64,000 nt of DNA from Giardia muris. Taxonomy: Eukaryota; Fornicata; Diplomonadida; Hexamitidae. This document shows positions 7,393 through 16,453 of this stretch, one piece after another; the first letter of the stretch is position 1; the number at the start of each line of letters is the position of its first letter. The translations under genes were made by a program, and so were the position numbers. Under the pieces are notes generated by a model. It ran no database searches and was not told the DNA's origin. It saw only the letters and a list, made by a program, of their open reading frames with translations. Where the stretch lies: contig CM016925.1 in assembly GCA_006247105.1 (NCBI GenBank), positions 2,666,001 to 2,730,000 on the forward strand, given 5' to 3'.

Positions 7393-10185
7393 TCACTCTG
7401 CTCGGCGAAGGGCATCAACCGCCTCATCGCCAAGCTCTATGGCAAGCTGATCGACGGTTTTTCCATCTGCACGAGCCTTTGGGCGAAGTTGAATGAGGTA
7501 TGGCAAGAAGTCATACTCCTTATTCTCGAGCGCATACATCAGGGCGGTCGTCCCATCGGTCAGGGTAACGTTGATCCATTCGAGTCTTTGGAAGAATTCG
7601 GTCATGGAGTGGGAAATGATGGCATCCATGAGTGGGGTGGGTTCCTGGGCTGATAACCCAGTTGGCCTTGGACCTCTAACGATAAGGTTATCGACGGCTC
7701 CAGAATCGAAGCAGCGTTCCCAAAGCTGTGAGACCCTCTCACGTTGCATACTATCACTGCGGAGGCAAGCGCGAACGAAGTCATCTAGCTTCGCAGAACG
7801 ACCCGTCGATATGTTCTGATCCTTACTCTTGTCCGTGATGACATTGTTAGGCATGGACAACAGGCATAGACGAAGGACACAACACCCAAGCATCCAAACG
7901 TCCGACGCTGGAGTCCACCTATCAAAGCCTTCCGGAGGAAGGAACGGTTCGACAAACGCAGCCCAACGCTTCCAGGTGGGGAAGATGGGGTGCGCCGAGA
8001 AGTGGATGAAGGACAAGACGTAGGAGCCCGCATAAGTCTTGTAGATGTACTCGGGCATCGGGATACAACAGCCAACGTGGCCGTCGGACCTACGCGCGTG
8101 CAAGTAGAAGAAGGCGACGAGGATATCGTGGATGATTCGCCAGATCTCACGCTCCTCGACGATCTTTCCATTCTTATGCGAGTAGGTGCTAAGAATGCTG
8201 GTGAGCGACGTGGTCCCACCCTTATAGAACAGGTAAAGGCCGTGCTCGTTCTGGATGACCTCCGTGCAGGAGAGGATGCTTCTACAAGGAGCCAAGTTCC
8301 GACGCTGAATTGCTTCGTTAATTATGTCAGTCTTCAACCTACTTGGGTAGTTGGCATACTTAATCTGCTGGACGATTACGGACTTGCCATTACGTGTTGC
8401 CGTATACGCATCTCCAACCCACGGCTCTCTTAAAGAAGCGACATCTTGAAGAGTATTGGAAATCTCAATATCCAATGCAGGGTACATGTCCTCGATAATC
8501 ACGTCGGACATCCTGTAGACCCCTATTGCGGGCTCCTTGATGAACTGGCTGCGAGGAACCACCCGTTGCGAAGATCCTTCGCTTCTCCAATCCTCGTCTG
8601 AGTGGCGCTGCTGATCCCCTCGTCGCGATGAATCGTGAGATTGAGGCGGCGATGCTTCTTCCTCTGGACTCTGGACAGAATGATCATAAGGCGCGGGATT
8701 CTGAGCTACAAGAGTCTTGAGAGATAGATAGGAGGCGGAATCCACGTCCTCCTGGAAAAGGAGAAAGACCGCGAGCCTATTTGCCCCTGCGTGCTTGATC
8801 ACCCTAAGACGATGCTGATACGCGTAAGTGTTCGTCGGGATTCCGCAGGAGATGAGAAGGTGAGCATCGATCAAGCCGGAATCCAAGGTTATGGGGTTGG
8901 TCAGGATTAGGACCCCGGAATCCCAGCTATTGAACGTCCGAATGGCCTCGGCACGTTGATCCGGGGTGGCTTCATCTGCAATCCTGAAGACGTTGCCCTG
9001 GTCACGGATGAAATCGTTGACCTGACAAGCCACTGACTGGGTGTTCGTGAAGACAGCGATCCTATAGGGGAGGGTCATGCCTTCCTGAAGTTCCACTCGA
9101 TGGTTGGGGTATATCTTTGTCAGCATGGAGTTCAGCATGAGGTTATTCCCCATCAAGCAATTCTGCACCTCGAACTCGTACCTCTGACCGCGGATGGTGA
9201 AGCAATGCTGGTAAATACTCCTCGTGTAGTCATTAGCCCCATCCACCCTGATCCTTACGGTCCTATCCTGACGCAGGTTCGGGACGAAGATGTCAGACAA
9301 GGGGCTATCAGAGGTTTCGGAGAAGAAGAAGCGCTGGCGAGGTACCGAAGTACGTCTATTCTGGTTACGGGTGTCCGAGATGGTGATTTCTGAATCGTTA
9401 ATGATGAGGTCAAGGATTGAGGTGAAACCCTCGCGATAGTCGCGATAATTGGGGATGAACCTCTCATCAGTATCTTCCACGACGAGATATACGACGTCAT
9501 CCAGGTTGATATCATCGCTACAGTAAAGGTCCGACACGTGGTTGGGCGTCGAGGTCACGAGGAGATCACACCCCTTCTTCAGCAAGCTGTCTTGTTGCGC
9601 TCTATTCTCATCGTCGAACAAGACACGAGTAAGGACCCCTGTGCCATAACTAAGCAACCAGGCCAACCTGGCGACCTTTTGGACGTCCTCTTTAGTGGGG
9701 ACGATGATGATCGCGAAGGGAGAAGGCCTAGCCTCCTCCCTAGCACCATGACGCATGGGCGTATGAGTGTACGACTTAAGATCGCGTTTTATGATCTGAT
9801 TGATGAGTGGAATGAGGAAGGAGCACGCCCTTCCAATCCCTTTTGGGGTAACCACAAGAGCATCATACCCATCCAATCCATAGGCAATCAAAACACCCTG
9901 CAACGGTGTGGCTAAGATATACCTCGCCTTAGCCAGGTTGTCCACGATTCGCCCGTCAAGACTGTATCTTCCGGAGCGCAGCTCTGCAAATTCCTTAATG
10001 GGGGTAACATTCATATCCATAGAAGGCCCGACATCAACGGTGACGCCCTGGTAGACCGATTCATCCAAACCTCCGTCGACGTCTCCCGCAGCCATTCCGA
10101 TGACTAGACGAGCGCATGCCTCAACGTCATCCGGGGGGACTAGACGCAACTCCATTCTAGGCTCTTTTTGAAATAGGGGCGGCAT
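7393..10185 (-). CDS. fusion of degenerate DDX3/Ded1-type helicase, NEK-like pseudokinase and ankyrin tail
   Basis: A protein of 930 residues in three parts. Residues about 60-510 align by pattern with DDX3/Ded1: a Q-motif-like TPLQ, motif I region 113-120 reading TPKGIGRA where active enzymes have a GSGKT loop, EDTDE at 237-241 instead of DEAD, FFSETS in place of the SAT motif, and HRLRVIKHAG where HRIGRTGR is expected. The loop Lys and both acidic motif II positions are changed, so ATP hydrolysis is unlikely. A polar linker follows. A kinase-like domain (about 570-800) has Gln where the beta-3 Lys should be (about 605), HVG instead of HRD, and SFI instead of DFG. The last 80 residues hold an ankyrin repeat (DGTTALMYAL) and a partial second. 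The frame is unbroken throughout. It is probably a scaffold or RNA/protein-binding regulator. ATG at 10155 (residue 11) is an alternative start. Confidence 0.8.
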   Translation of the reverse strand: MPPLFQKEPRMELRLVPPDDVEACARLVIGMAAGDVDGGLDESVYQGVTVDVGPSMDMNVTPIKEFAELRSGRYSLDGRIVDNLAKARYILATPLQGVLIAYGLDGYDALVVTPKGIGRACSFLIPLINQIIKRDLKSYTHTPMRHGAREEARPSPFAIIIVPTKEDVQKVARLAWLLSYGTGVLTRVLFDDENRAQQDSLLKKGCDLLVTSTPNHVSDLYCSDDINLDDVVYLVVEDTDERFIPNYRDYREGFTSILDLIINDSEITISDTRNQNRRTSVPRQRFFFSETSDSPLSDIFVPNLRQDRTVRIRVDGANDYTRSIYQHCFTIRGQRYEFEVQNCLMGNNLMLNSMLTKIYPNHRVELQEGMTLPYRIAVFTNTQSVACQVNDFIRDQGNVFRIADEATPDQRAEAIRTFNSWDSGVLILTNPITLDSGLIDAHLLISCGIPTNTYAYQHRLRVIKHAGANRLAVFLLFQEDVDSASYLSLKTLVAQNPAPYDHSVQSPEEEASPPQSHDSSRRGDQQRHSDEDWRSEGSSQRVVPRSQFIKEPAIGVYRMSDVIIEDMYPALDIEISNTLQDVASLREPWVGDAYTATRNGKSVIVQQIKYANYPSRLKTDIINEAIQRRNLAPCRSILSCTEVIQNEHGLYLFYKGGTTSLTSILSTYSHKNGKIVEEREIWRIIHDILVAFFYLHARRSDGHVGCCIPMPEYIYKTYAGSYVLSFIHFSAHPIFPTWKRWAAFVEPFLPPEGFDRWTPASDVWMLGCCVLRLCLLSMPNNVITDKSKDQNISTGRSAKLDDFVRACLRSDSMQRERVSQLWERCFDSGAVDNLIVRGPRPTGLSAQEPTPLMDAIISHSMTEFFQRLEWINVTLTDGTTALMYALENKEYDFLPYLIQLRPKARADGKTVDQLAIELGDEAVDALRRAE

Positions 10186-10211
10186 ACCACATTCATTTCA
10201 ATTGAGTTCAC

Positions 10212-10607
10212 TCACGCGAGAGACTTCTTAATGCGCTTGATCGCGGCCTTACGCCTAGCTAGGAGGTCAGGGATCTTCTCCCTTTGCTCCCATGAAAGGC
10301 TATCACGAATGTATGGCGCAGAAAGAACCTTCCAGTCCGCAGACTCCATGAACCTCCCGACGGCACCCGAGGCCTCGATCTGCTCCTTCAGCTCTGCAGA
10401 GGTTGGCTTCTTGCCAATCTCCACGACCTCGTCGGTTAGAACCACACCCCTAAGGGAGACGACCTGGCGTGCCACCCCGGTCGTCGGGCCCTCCACCAGG
10501 ACGCCCGACGTACTCAGGATGTCCACGATCACCGCAAGCTTGCCCTTATCCGCCCCGCTCCTAAGGAAGACCAGGCGACCCGCCTCAACATACTTGCGCT
10601 GTGACAT
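10212..10607 (-). CDS. RPL14: 60S ribosomal protein eL14
   Basis: A protein of 131 residues starting MSQRKYVEAGRLVFL. It shows the KOW-like fold of eL14: RLVFLRSGADKGKLAVIVDIL, VLVEGPTTGVARQVV, and a C-terminal helix with W-E-Q-R-E-K then a Lys/Arg-rich tail. The frame is open three codons further, but only a TTG begins it, so the ATG at 10607 is used. It lies 26 bp upstream-side of the fusion gene's ATG (same strand) and 44 bp downstream of a small membrane protein gene. Confidence 0.93.
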   Translation of the reverse strand: MSQRKYVEAGRLVFLRSGADKGKLAVIVDILSTSGVLVEGPTTGVARQVVSLRGVVLTDEVVEIGKKPTSAELKEQIEASGAVGRFMESADWKVLSAPYIRDSLSWEQREKIPDLLARRKAAIKRIKKSLA

Positions 10608-10651
10608 CGATTTCAAATATCTCTGGTACGTCTATTTGAGGTACTTTTTTG

Positions 10652-11005
10652 CTAGCGGAGCGGGTAATCGTGAATGTCATCAACATGTAGCGGAAAGACC
10701 CATTGACGTGAGAGGATGTGCGAAAGGGCGTAACTGACGAGCACGCAAGCCCCAAGGAGGCCGGCGGCGGTCCCATTCCGGCCAGCCTCCGCGGTTGCTG
10801 CAGTTAATCCAACCATCGCCGTAATGCAGTACAGGAGCTTGTAATGGTGTGTATATCGCGTCATGAGGCAGTATAGTAGAGCCAGTAAACATAGCGCTCC
10901 TTGGACCGCGACAAGATGAGTGATACGGCGTTGCAACGGGGTCTGTCCAGCAAGGAGTAGAGTGATCGCTTCTTGTAATACCCCAAACTTGACCATTTTT
11001 ATCAT
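10652..11005 (-). CDS. small membrane protein, 117 residues
   Basis: I do not recognise the family. Three hydrophobic helices are visible at about 28-48 (THLVAVQGALCLLALLYCLM), 58-72 (YCITAMVGLTAATA) and 80-97 (AAGLLGACVLVSYALSHIL). The N-terminus is short and basic and the C-terminus is polar. Size and layout would suit an accessory subunit of an ER complex, but nothing in the sequence proves it. Two Met codons three residues apart (bases 11005 and 10996) could both start it. It lies between two ribosomal protein genes on the same strand. Confidence 0.65.
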   Translation of the reverse strand: MIKMVKFGVLQEAITLLLAGQTPLQRRITHLVAVQGALCLLALLYCLMTRYTHHYKLLYCITAMVGLTAATAEAGRNGTAAGLLGACVLVSYALSHILSRQWVFPLHVDDIHDYPLR

Positions 11006-11097
11006 CGCTCCTCTTTTTCCATTCTCCTATTCAGGACAGAGCCCCTCTCCCTCTTCCCCTTCTTCTTCCCTAGCCTCAACTCCCATATACCTCTCCT

Positions 11098-11439
11098 TTA
11101 CTCCTCGATAGAATCGGCGACGATAGTGACCTGAATCCCAGCAGGGTTCGGAGCCTTAGTCAAGATCTCATTGACGTCCTGAATGGTTGCCTCAAGCTTG
11201 AAGGTGCGTTTGTACATACGGAGCTCGAAACGGTCCCAGGTGTTGCTCCCCTCTCCGCACGGTGACTTACGAGTCGTCACCGAGAGCTTCTTGATTGGAT
11301 AGCGCTCAGGCCCGGACATCCCATACCCCTTCCCGGCCTTCACGACGGACTTCACGTAACTCTCAACGAGCGGGAGGTCCTTCCCGATGATCACGATCAT
11401 GTAATCGCACCTGGTTCCCTTCTTCTCTCCTTCAGTCAT
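11098..11439 (-). CDS. RPS20: 40S ribosomal protein uS10 (S20)
   Basis: A protein of 113 residues with the uS10 signature: a KKLSVTTRKSPCGEG stretch followed by TWDRFELRMYKRTFKL, and a C-terminal GIQVTIVADSIEE end matching eukaryotic S20. uS10 sits in the head of the small subunit. The length is close to that of other eukaryotic S20 proteins. The gene begins 56 bp after the RPC1 stop on the same strand. Its stop overlaps a plus-strand TCCTTTACTC sequence, which I regard as chance. Confidence 0.95.
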   Translation of the reverse strand: MTEGEKKGTRCDYMIVIIGKDLPLVESYVKSVVKAGKGYGMSGPERYPIKKLSVTTRKSPCGEGSNTWDRFELRMYKRTFKLEATIQDVNEILTKAPNPAGIQVTIVADSIEE

Positions 11440-11495
11440 CCTTTCACCATGACTTCGGAAAAAGGGCCCGATTCCAGTTCAATTTGCTTTCGCCC

Positions 11496-14400
11496 TCATC
11501 TCCCACGTCCTCTTCCACCTCGACGTATCATCTCGGCTCGTCGCGTACGAATCTGTTCTCCAGTCCCAAGCTGTGTCTCATCGTACCAGAACCGGTCGAC
11601 GACGGTTCGAACCTCATCCCAAGATCTATCAAGATCATCACCAAGAAAGGCAGTTCTAGGCTTAGGGACGTAATGCTTTGGAGAGCCTGTACGTCGGTTA
11701 CGAAGAGGGGCACGAAGGAGAGAAAAGGCGCCAGTTCCCATTCCAATCCCTTTCCCCATAATGATGGATTCAGATACTCCTGAGGCCTCGTCAATCTTGT
11801 TACCGATGGCAGCATTGAAGAGATGCTCTGCCGTCTTCTCAAAGCTAGCAAGCATGAGGACGGAATCGGCCTTCATCCCTGTTAATCCGAAACGTGTAAT
11901 ACCAAGAACTCTACCTTTGAAACACATGACATCTGCCAAGAGACGAATATGACGAATATCTACAGCCATTCCATGACTGTCCATGCAAGCGCGAATTTCC
12001 GAGACGATAACTGCGACAGCAGCTTCAATACCTAAGGTCTTTGCGACCTCGATGACGTTATTTGTCGTGGTGGTTGCAAAATCGATCCCACTGATTCCGA
12101 AGACTGACATGAGTCCAGTCCCTTCGATCAGAAGATTGTACTGAGCGGGGGAATGTGGGGTGGGTTTATATTCGTTAAGGACGGCACGGGAACAGCTAAG
12201 GATCCCGGCCACTGGGACCTGAGGAAGCAGAAGCTTTAGGGTCTGGATACTAAAGAGGTGCTTGTCCCTTGCCTGCGTTGGCGGGTATACGCGTAGCCCG
12301 GAACCAGCGATACGGAAGCAATTATCATCACGTAGGGAGCCTCCAACGGGCTTTGGCTTTATGAACTGCTGGATCGCCCGTTGTACACCACGTAGGGTGA
12401 TGACATTCGAAAGCCCCATATTCGCGATGGTCTTCGTATCAAGGGTCACCTCTATGAAGCATTGCAACTCGTCATAGACCTCAACGATGGACTGTGCCAC
12501 ATGGCCTAGAAGGGTGCACTCAATGATGTTCTTCATCATTTTCGCCTTCTCGAGCGAATGTGAGGTAACCTCAGTGTCTGAAAAGCTACTTAGGTCAAGA
12601 TACGCCGTTATGATCGGTGTAGAAATCAGGGCCACACCATTGATGATTTCCTTCAAACGTGGGACTCCTTGCGTAATGTTCATTGATGCTAACCCCGCAT
12701 GATGAAAGGCCTTCAATGTCATTTGTGTTGATGGTTCTCCAACCGATTGCGCCGCTACAGCCCCACACGGAGTTCCTGGCTCCAGCTCAAGAAGCATATA
12801 TTTCTGCCTAACGGTACGCATGAACTCCTCAATGTCTCGTGCCGTAATCGTCGATGATAACATCGACGAGGCTAATGGTCCCTTATGCTCCCGCAAGGAG
12901 GGGAGAACCGTTCTATCAAAGAAGGTCAATACGCTAGACGTCTCAATACGAGACGCCTCTCTACCGAAATAGGGGGTTCCAAGACAACGCTCAACCTCAA
13001 GTCTTGCCTGTTCCGGACTAAGTAACTGAATATCAGCTCCACCGGACGCATCGAACTGTAATTGTCGGTTACGAACGATGGTATGGCGCAGAATCCCAGC
13101 TAAGTCGATACAGAGGCCGTCATTTGTCTCAATCCGGGTGGGATCAAGACTATCGTAACCAAAACGAAACTCAACCACCGTCTTATGACTATTTCGTACA
13201 GTCCCATCATACCCGATGCTAAGATCTTCTAAACACTTGACGAGACGCCGTTGTAAGTATCCCGTCTCAGCGGTCTTGCATGCAGAATCAATGACTCCAT
13301 CACGTCCGGCACGTGCATGTGCGATAAACTCAAAGGGGGTGAGACCAGTATAGAAGCTATTCGTAATGAACCCTTTTGCCTCCGAATCCTTCGAGAAATG
13401 ATAAAAATATGGTGCCGTTCGAGTATGGAAGTCATCTGGTGCCCGTGACCCTCCAAAGGATTGCTGTCCCAAGATGACGACCATCTGGGCGATGTTGATT
13501 GGACTCCCCTTACTCCCACAAAGGCTCATGATCAACGGCTTATTCGTGAAGTGTAACTCTTGAAGAGCGACCTTGGCACACCCTTCACGGACGTTTGATA
13601 GGATTTGGTTCAACTTCGCCTCAAGGGTCGCTTGTACCGTTGCGCCTGGAACCGAGACGAGCTCTCCACGCTCGTATTGAAGAATTCGTTCCTGCGCATG
13701 GGCATACCCTTCTTGAATGATCTCACCCTTTCGCCATAGAACCTGTTCTGATGGCATGACGTCATCCATCCCAATAGTGAAGCCTTGAATCATTAGGAAC
13801 CGTGCACCCACCTTTGCGAAGCGTAACATGACACGTGACGTTGGGACTGGCCCATACGTCTGTACTAGGAAGTAGAAGATTGACGAACGTGAAGAACTGA
13901 GTAAGTTCTTCGTCAATCTCCCGGAAATCAGTTCCGAGTTGATGACGACGAGGAAGTCATCACGGATGGAAAGGGGTCCAAGCTTGTCGTCCTTGTCATA
14001 GGTTTTGTCAGGCGTATGAATAGTGACGGTCATCTCGTCATGGCGATTACCACGAAGGAGGGTGGATAGGACTTGCTTCCCCGTATAGAAAAGTCGTGGG
14101 TAAACAATGGCAGGCTGGTGAATAATCGGATCACTAACGAAGCCAATGACATCCTGACTATCGTCATGGTTTTTGACGTTTGTGATGGCTGTGAGGAATC
14201 GACGCCCATACTTATAAAGGCTACTTCCAAAGGTAGCATCTCCAAAGCCGTCGAGGCCATAACATAGGAGCTGAGTGAAGTCGGCCCATTTGAGGAAGAT
14301 GTCCTTTCCAGACAAGACGTAGAGCCCGGTCAGGAAGTCTTGGGTTAGTCCGATGATGTTATTTCCATGTCGAGGGGAAACTATATTATTCTTAGCAGCC

Positions 14401-16430
14401 ATTAGTACGGAGGCCTCTGCACGTGCCTCTTGTGTCTGCAGATAGAATAGATTCATCTCGTCGCCATCAAAGTCGGCGTTAAACGGCGTACAGTTGATGG
14501 GATTGAAGGAAAAGGTACGATTCTCATGAACGACAGCATTGAACTGCATGATCGACATCCGATGCAAGGAGGGTTGGCGATTGAAGAGGACGGTATCATT
14601 CGGGAGCAGATGGCGATAGACGATGTCCCCAGGACGTAACGCATGTGCGATTCGACCTCGAGCCTCCGCGTCCAGAAGTGCCAATGCCTTCTTGTTCAAA
14701 CGGAGGGTATCATTACTCGTGATATTCATCAGCTGGAGTGTTGCACTACTATTCAATTGCAGCTTAAGCGCATCATCTTCATTCTCCCCAGCCTTTGTTT
14801 CAGTTCCAGCATCGGCCTCAATACGCTTGTTCCTACTTCCACTTTCCGAAGCTACAAGCTGACGGATCGCCGCATGTAATTCTGGCATATCAGCTCGAAC
14901 AACGTTCAAGTTAAAGGTATCTAAGCACTGAGCAACAGCCTCAATTGCTTTATCGGGGTTGATGTTTGTTTGCTTAATGTCGAGGCCAATTCGCTTCAAA
15001 AGTGGACTATTCCTGATGGCATCACCGAGTTGTAACACTTCATTGGCTCCAGGATAAACGCTTCCATTCTGGACCAGTTCACGCATGAACTCTACATTAT
15101 ATTGCGTCACCACCTCGGGGAACGTAAGGTTCTGGGCGATGAGTCGCGGGACTGCGACCTGTTGAATAGAAAGGTAGGGGTTAGGTGAGATGACAGATCT
15201 CCCGCTGAAGTCCACACGCTTTCCAGATAAGTTGTTGCGAAACCGGCCAGTCTTTCCTTTAAGTCGATCAATTATTCCTTTGATATGCTCTTGGCGTCCA
15301 GAAACGCTCCCAGTGATCATCAGGGAGATTTCTGAATAGAGTTCATCCCAAAGAGAGCAAAGCTTTGAGCTTTCCACCATCCCGGACTCCAAGTAATGCT
15401 GAAGGGTTATATTGTTCTTGACAATCTTCGCCAATTGGGTCGTCAAGGTATCCTCATTGATCAGGTCCTTGCTAGTTGACATGACCGAAGGCCGGATACA
15501 ATTTGGTGGGACTGGGACGTGTGTCATGATCAAGTCTTCAGGACGTGTTTGACAAAATGCACGTATTCTATCTACGTTTGTATATACCGGTTGAGTAACC
15601 TTCGCTTGCGCATATAAACGATCGATGGCAGATGTAGTCGTCTCGGAAGAGGGGATGGGAGTGGTCCAGCGTATCCCTAGAAAGGGGTAATCACACTCCG
15701 GAATCCGTGAAAAGATATTCTGAGCCAGGATGGGATCGATAGCCACCTTCTTGAAGTCAACAGGCCCAGCATTAATGGATTTGACTGCACTCTGCAACGC
15801 TTCAAGATCTGTTTCCTCTGGATCTAACTCATGGATCAAACGAAAGCCCTGTATGCGATTAAACTTCCCGCTTTCCATACCACAGAAGGGACAAGGAGAC
15901 ATCTCTCGTGCCGTAGCTTGTGCCGCCTTAAGAAGGTTCGGAACTATTTCACGTGTAAGGCCTCGATACCTCGCCCGGTCTGTTGCCGATAGCTTCACAC
16001 GACTACAATGATGGCAAACCATCGAGAGGAAGTTCCGGATATCTGGTAATAGGGCTGGATGAAAGACGGGCAACGTGAGCTTAATATGACCGAAATGGCC
16101 AACACACGTCTGAACATCTCTCCCACAGGTCTCACAACGCCCTTCACGCGTCGAGATACCTAACCGCCTATCCAGAACCCCATTTGCTTGCGCCACGCTT
16201 CCTGCCGCGTAGAAGATCGGCTCGTTGACCTGGAGTTCCGAGACCCGGAGGAGCGACCCGGAAGAGACCAAAGAGAAGGACAAGCGTTCGATCCGTTTTG
16301 GGAACCGGTTGACAGTGACGGTCTGAGGAAGTGATGCGCGAAAGAAGTGCATATCCATCCCTTTTTTCTGTCGGACCATGACGTGGAGAGGACGCTTGAG
16401 ATCTGATGATCGCACTTCTATTAGGTCCAT
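11496..16430 (-). CDS. RPC1: DNA-directed RNA polymerase III largest subunit
   Basis: A protein of 1644 residues. The N-terminal zinc-binding clamp (CETCGRDVQTCVGHFGHIKL, then CHHC and CPFC) is present. It is followed by the KRVDFSGRSVISPNPYLSIQQVAVP region, the catalytic Mg site NADFDGDEMN (about 650-658), a bridge-helix and trigger-loop region with AAQSVGEPSTQMTLKAFHHAG, then NITQGVPRLKEIINGVALISTP. That last block is typical of Pol III rather than Pol I or II, and there is no heptapeptide tail. The protein ends in an Arg/Gly-rich tail. Upstream in-frame sequence begins only at TTG, so the first ATG (16430) is the start. That leaves 23 bp to the divergent kinesin ATG. The complete frame and intact catalytic motif suggest a functional enzyme that makes tRNA and 5S rRNA in the nucleus. 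Confidence 0.95.
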   Translation of the reverse strand: MDLIEVRSSDLKRPLHVMVRQKKGMDMHFFRASLPQTVTVNRFPKRIERLSFSLVSSGSLLRVSELQVNEPIFYAAGSVAQANGVLDRRLGISTREGRCETCGRDVQTCVGHFGHIKLTLPVFHPALLPDIRNFLSMVCHHCSRVKLSATDRARYRGLTREIVPNLLKAAQATAREMSPCPFCGMESGKFNRIQGFRLIHELDPEETDLEALQSAVKSINAGPVDFKKVAIDPILAQNIFSRIPECDYPFLGIRWTTPIPSSETTTSAIDRLYAQAKVTQPVYTNVDRIRAFCQTRPEDLIMTHVPVPPNCIRPSVMSTSKDLINEDTLTTQLAKIVKNNITLQHYLESGMVESSKLCSLWDELYSEISLMITGSVSGRQEHIKGIIDRLKGKTGRFRNNLSGKRVDFSGRSVISPNPYLSIQQVAVPRLIAQNLTFPEVVTQYNVEFMRELVQNGSVYPGANEVLQLGDAIRNSPLLKRIGLDIKQTNINPDKAIEAVAQCLDTFNLNVVRADMPELHAAIRQLVASESGSRNKRIEADAGTETKAGENEDDALKLQLNSSATLQLMNITSNDTLRLNKKALALLDAEARGRIAHALRPGDIVYRHLLPNDTVLFNRQPSLHRMSIMQFNAVVHENRTFSFNPINCTPFNADFDGDEMNLFYLQTQEARAEASVLMAAKNNIVSPRHGNNIIGLTQDFLTGLYVLSGKDIFLKWADFTQLLCYGLDGFGDATFGSSLYKYGRRFLTAITNVKNHDDSQDVIGFVSDPIIHQPAIVYPRLFYTGKQVLSTLLRGNRHDEMTVTIHTPDKTYDKDDKLGPLSIRDDFLVVINSELISGRLTKNLLSSSRSSIFYFLVQTYGPVPTSRVMLRFAKVGARFLMIQGFTIGMDDVMPSEQVLWRKGEIIQEGYAHAQERILQYERGELVSVPGATVQATLEAKLNQILSNVREGCAKVALQELHFTNKPLIMSLCGSKGSPINIAQMVVILGQQSFGGSRAPDDFHTRTAPYFYHFSKDSEAKGFITNSFYTGLTPFEFIAHARAGRDGVIDSACKTAETGYLQRRLVKCLEDLSIGYDGTVRNSHKTVVEFRFGYDSLDPTRIETNDGLCIDLAGILRHTIVRNRQLQFDASGGADIQLLSPEQARLEVERCLGTPYFGREASRIETSSVLTFFDRTVLPSLREHKGPLASSMLSSTITARDIEEFMRTVRQKYMLLELEPGTPCGAVAAQSVGEPSTQMTLKAFHHAGLASMNITQGVPRLKEIINGVALISTPIITAYLDLSSFSDTEVTSHSLEKAKMMKNIIECTLLGHVAQSIVEVYDELQCFIEVTLDTKTIANMGLSNVITLRGVQRAIQQFIKPKPVGGSLRDDNCFRIAGSGLRVYPPTQARDKHLFSIQTLKLLLPQVPVAGILSCSRAVLNEYKPTPHSPAQYNLLIEGTGLMSVFGISGIDFATTTTNNVIEVAKTLGIEAAVAVIVSEIRACMDSHGMAVDIRHIRLLADVMCFKGRVLGITRFGLTGMKADSVLMLASFEKTAEHLFNAAIGNKIDEASGVSESIIMGKGIGMGTGAFSLLRAPLRNRRTGSPKHYVPKPRTAFLGDDLDRSWDEVRTVVDRFWYDETQLGTGEQIRTRRAEMIRRGGRGRGR

Positions 16431-16453
16431 GAGGATGTGACTCCAAAAAGACA
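16431..16453. promoter_or_regulatory. 23-bp bidirectional start region, RPC1/kinesin
   Basis: This is all that separates the ATG of RPC1 (minus) from that of the kinesin (plus). An A-run (ccaaaaagaca) adjoins the kinesin ATG. With such a short space, either the elements reach into both coding regions or the leaders are nearly absent. Inferred from position. Confidence 0.5.

Noticed and set aside
10231..10737. 168-codon plus-strand open frame opposite eL14
   Set aside because: Antisense to eL14 and the membrane protein gene, with no known family.
11094..11105. TCCTTTACTCCT on the plus strand at the uS10 stop
   Set aside because: Ten bases match the motif, but it covers the stop codon of a minus-strand gene and no plus-strand RNA or exon ends there.
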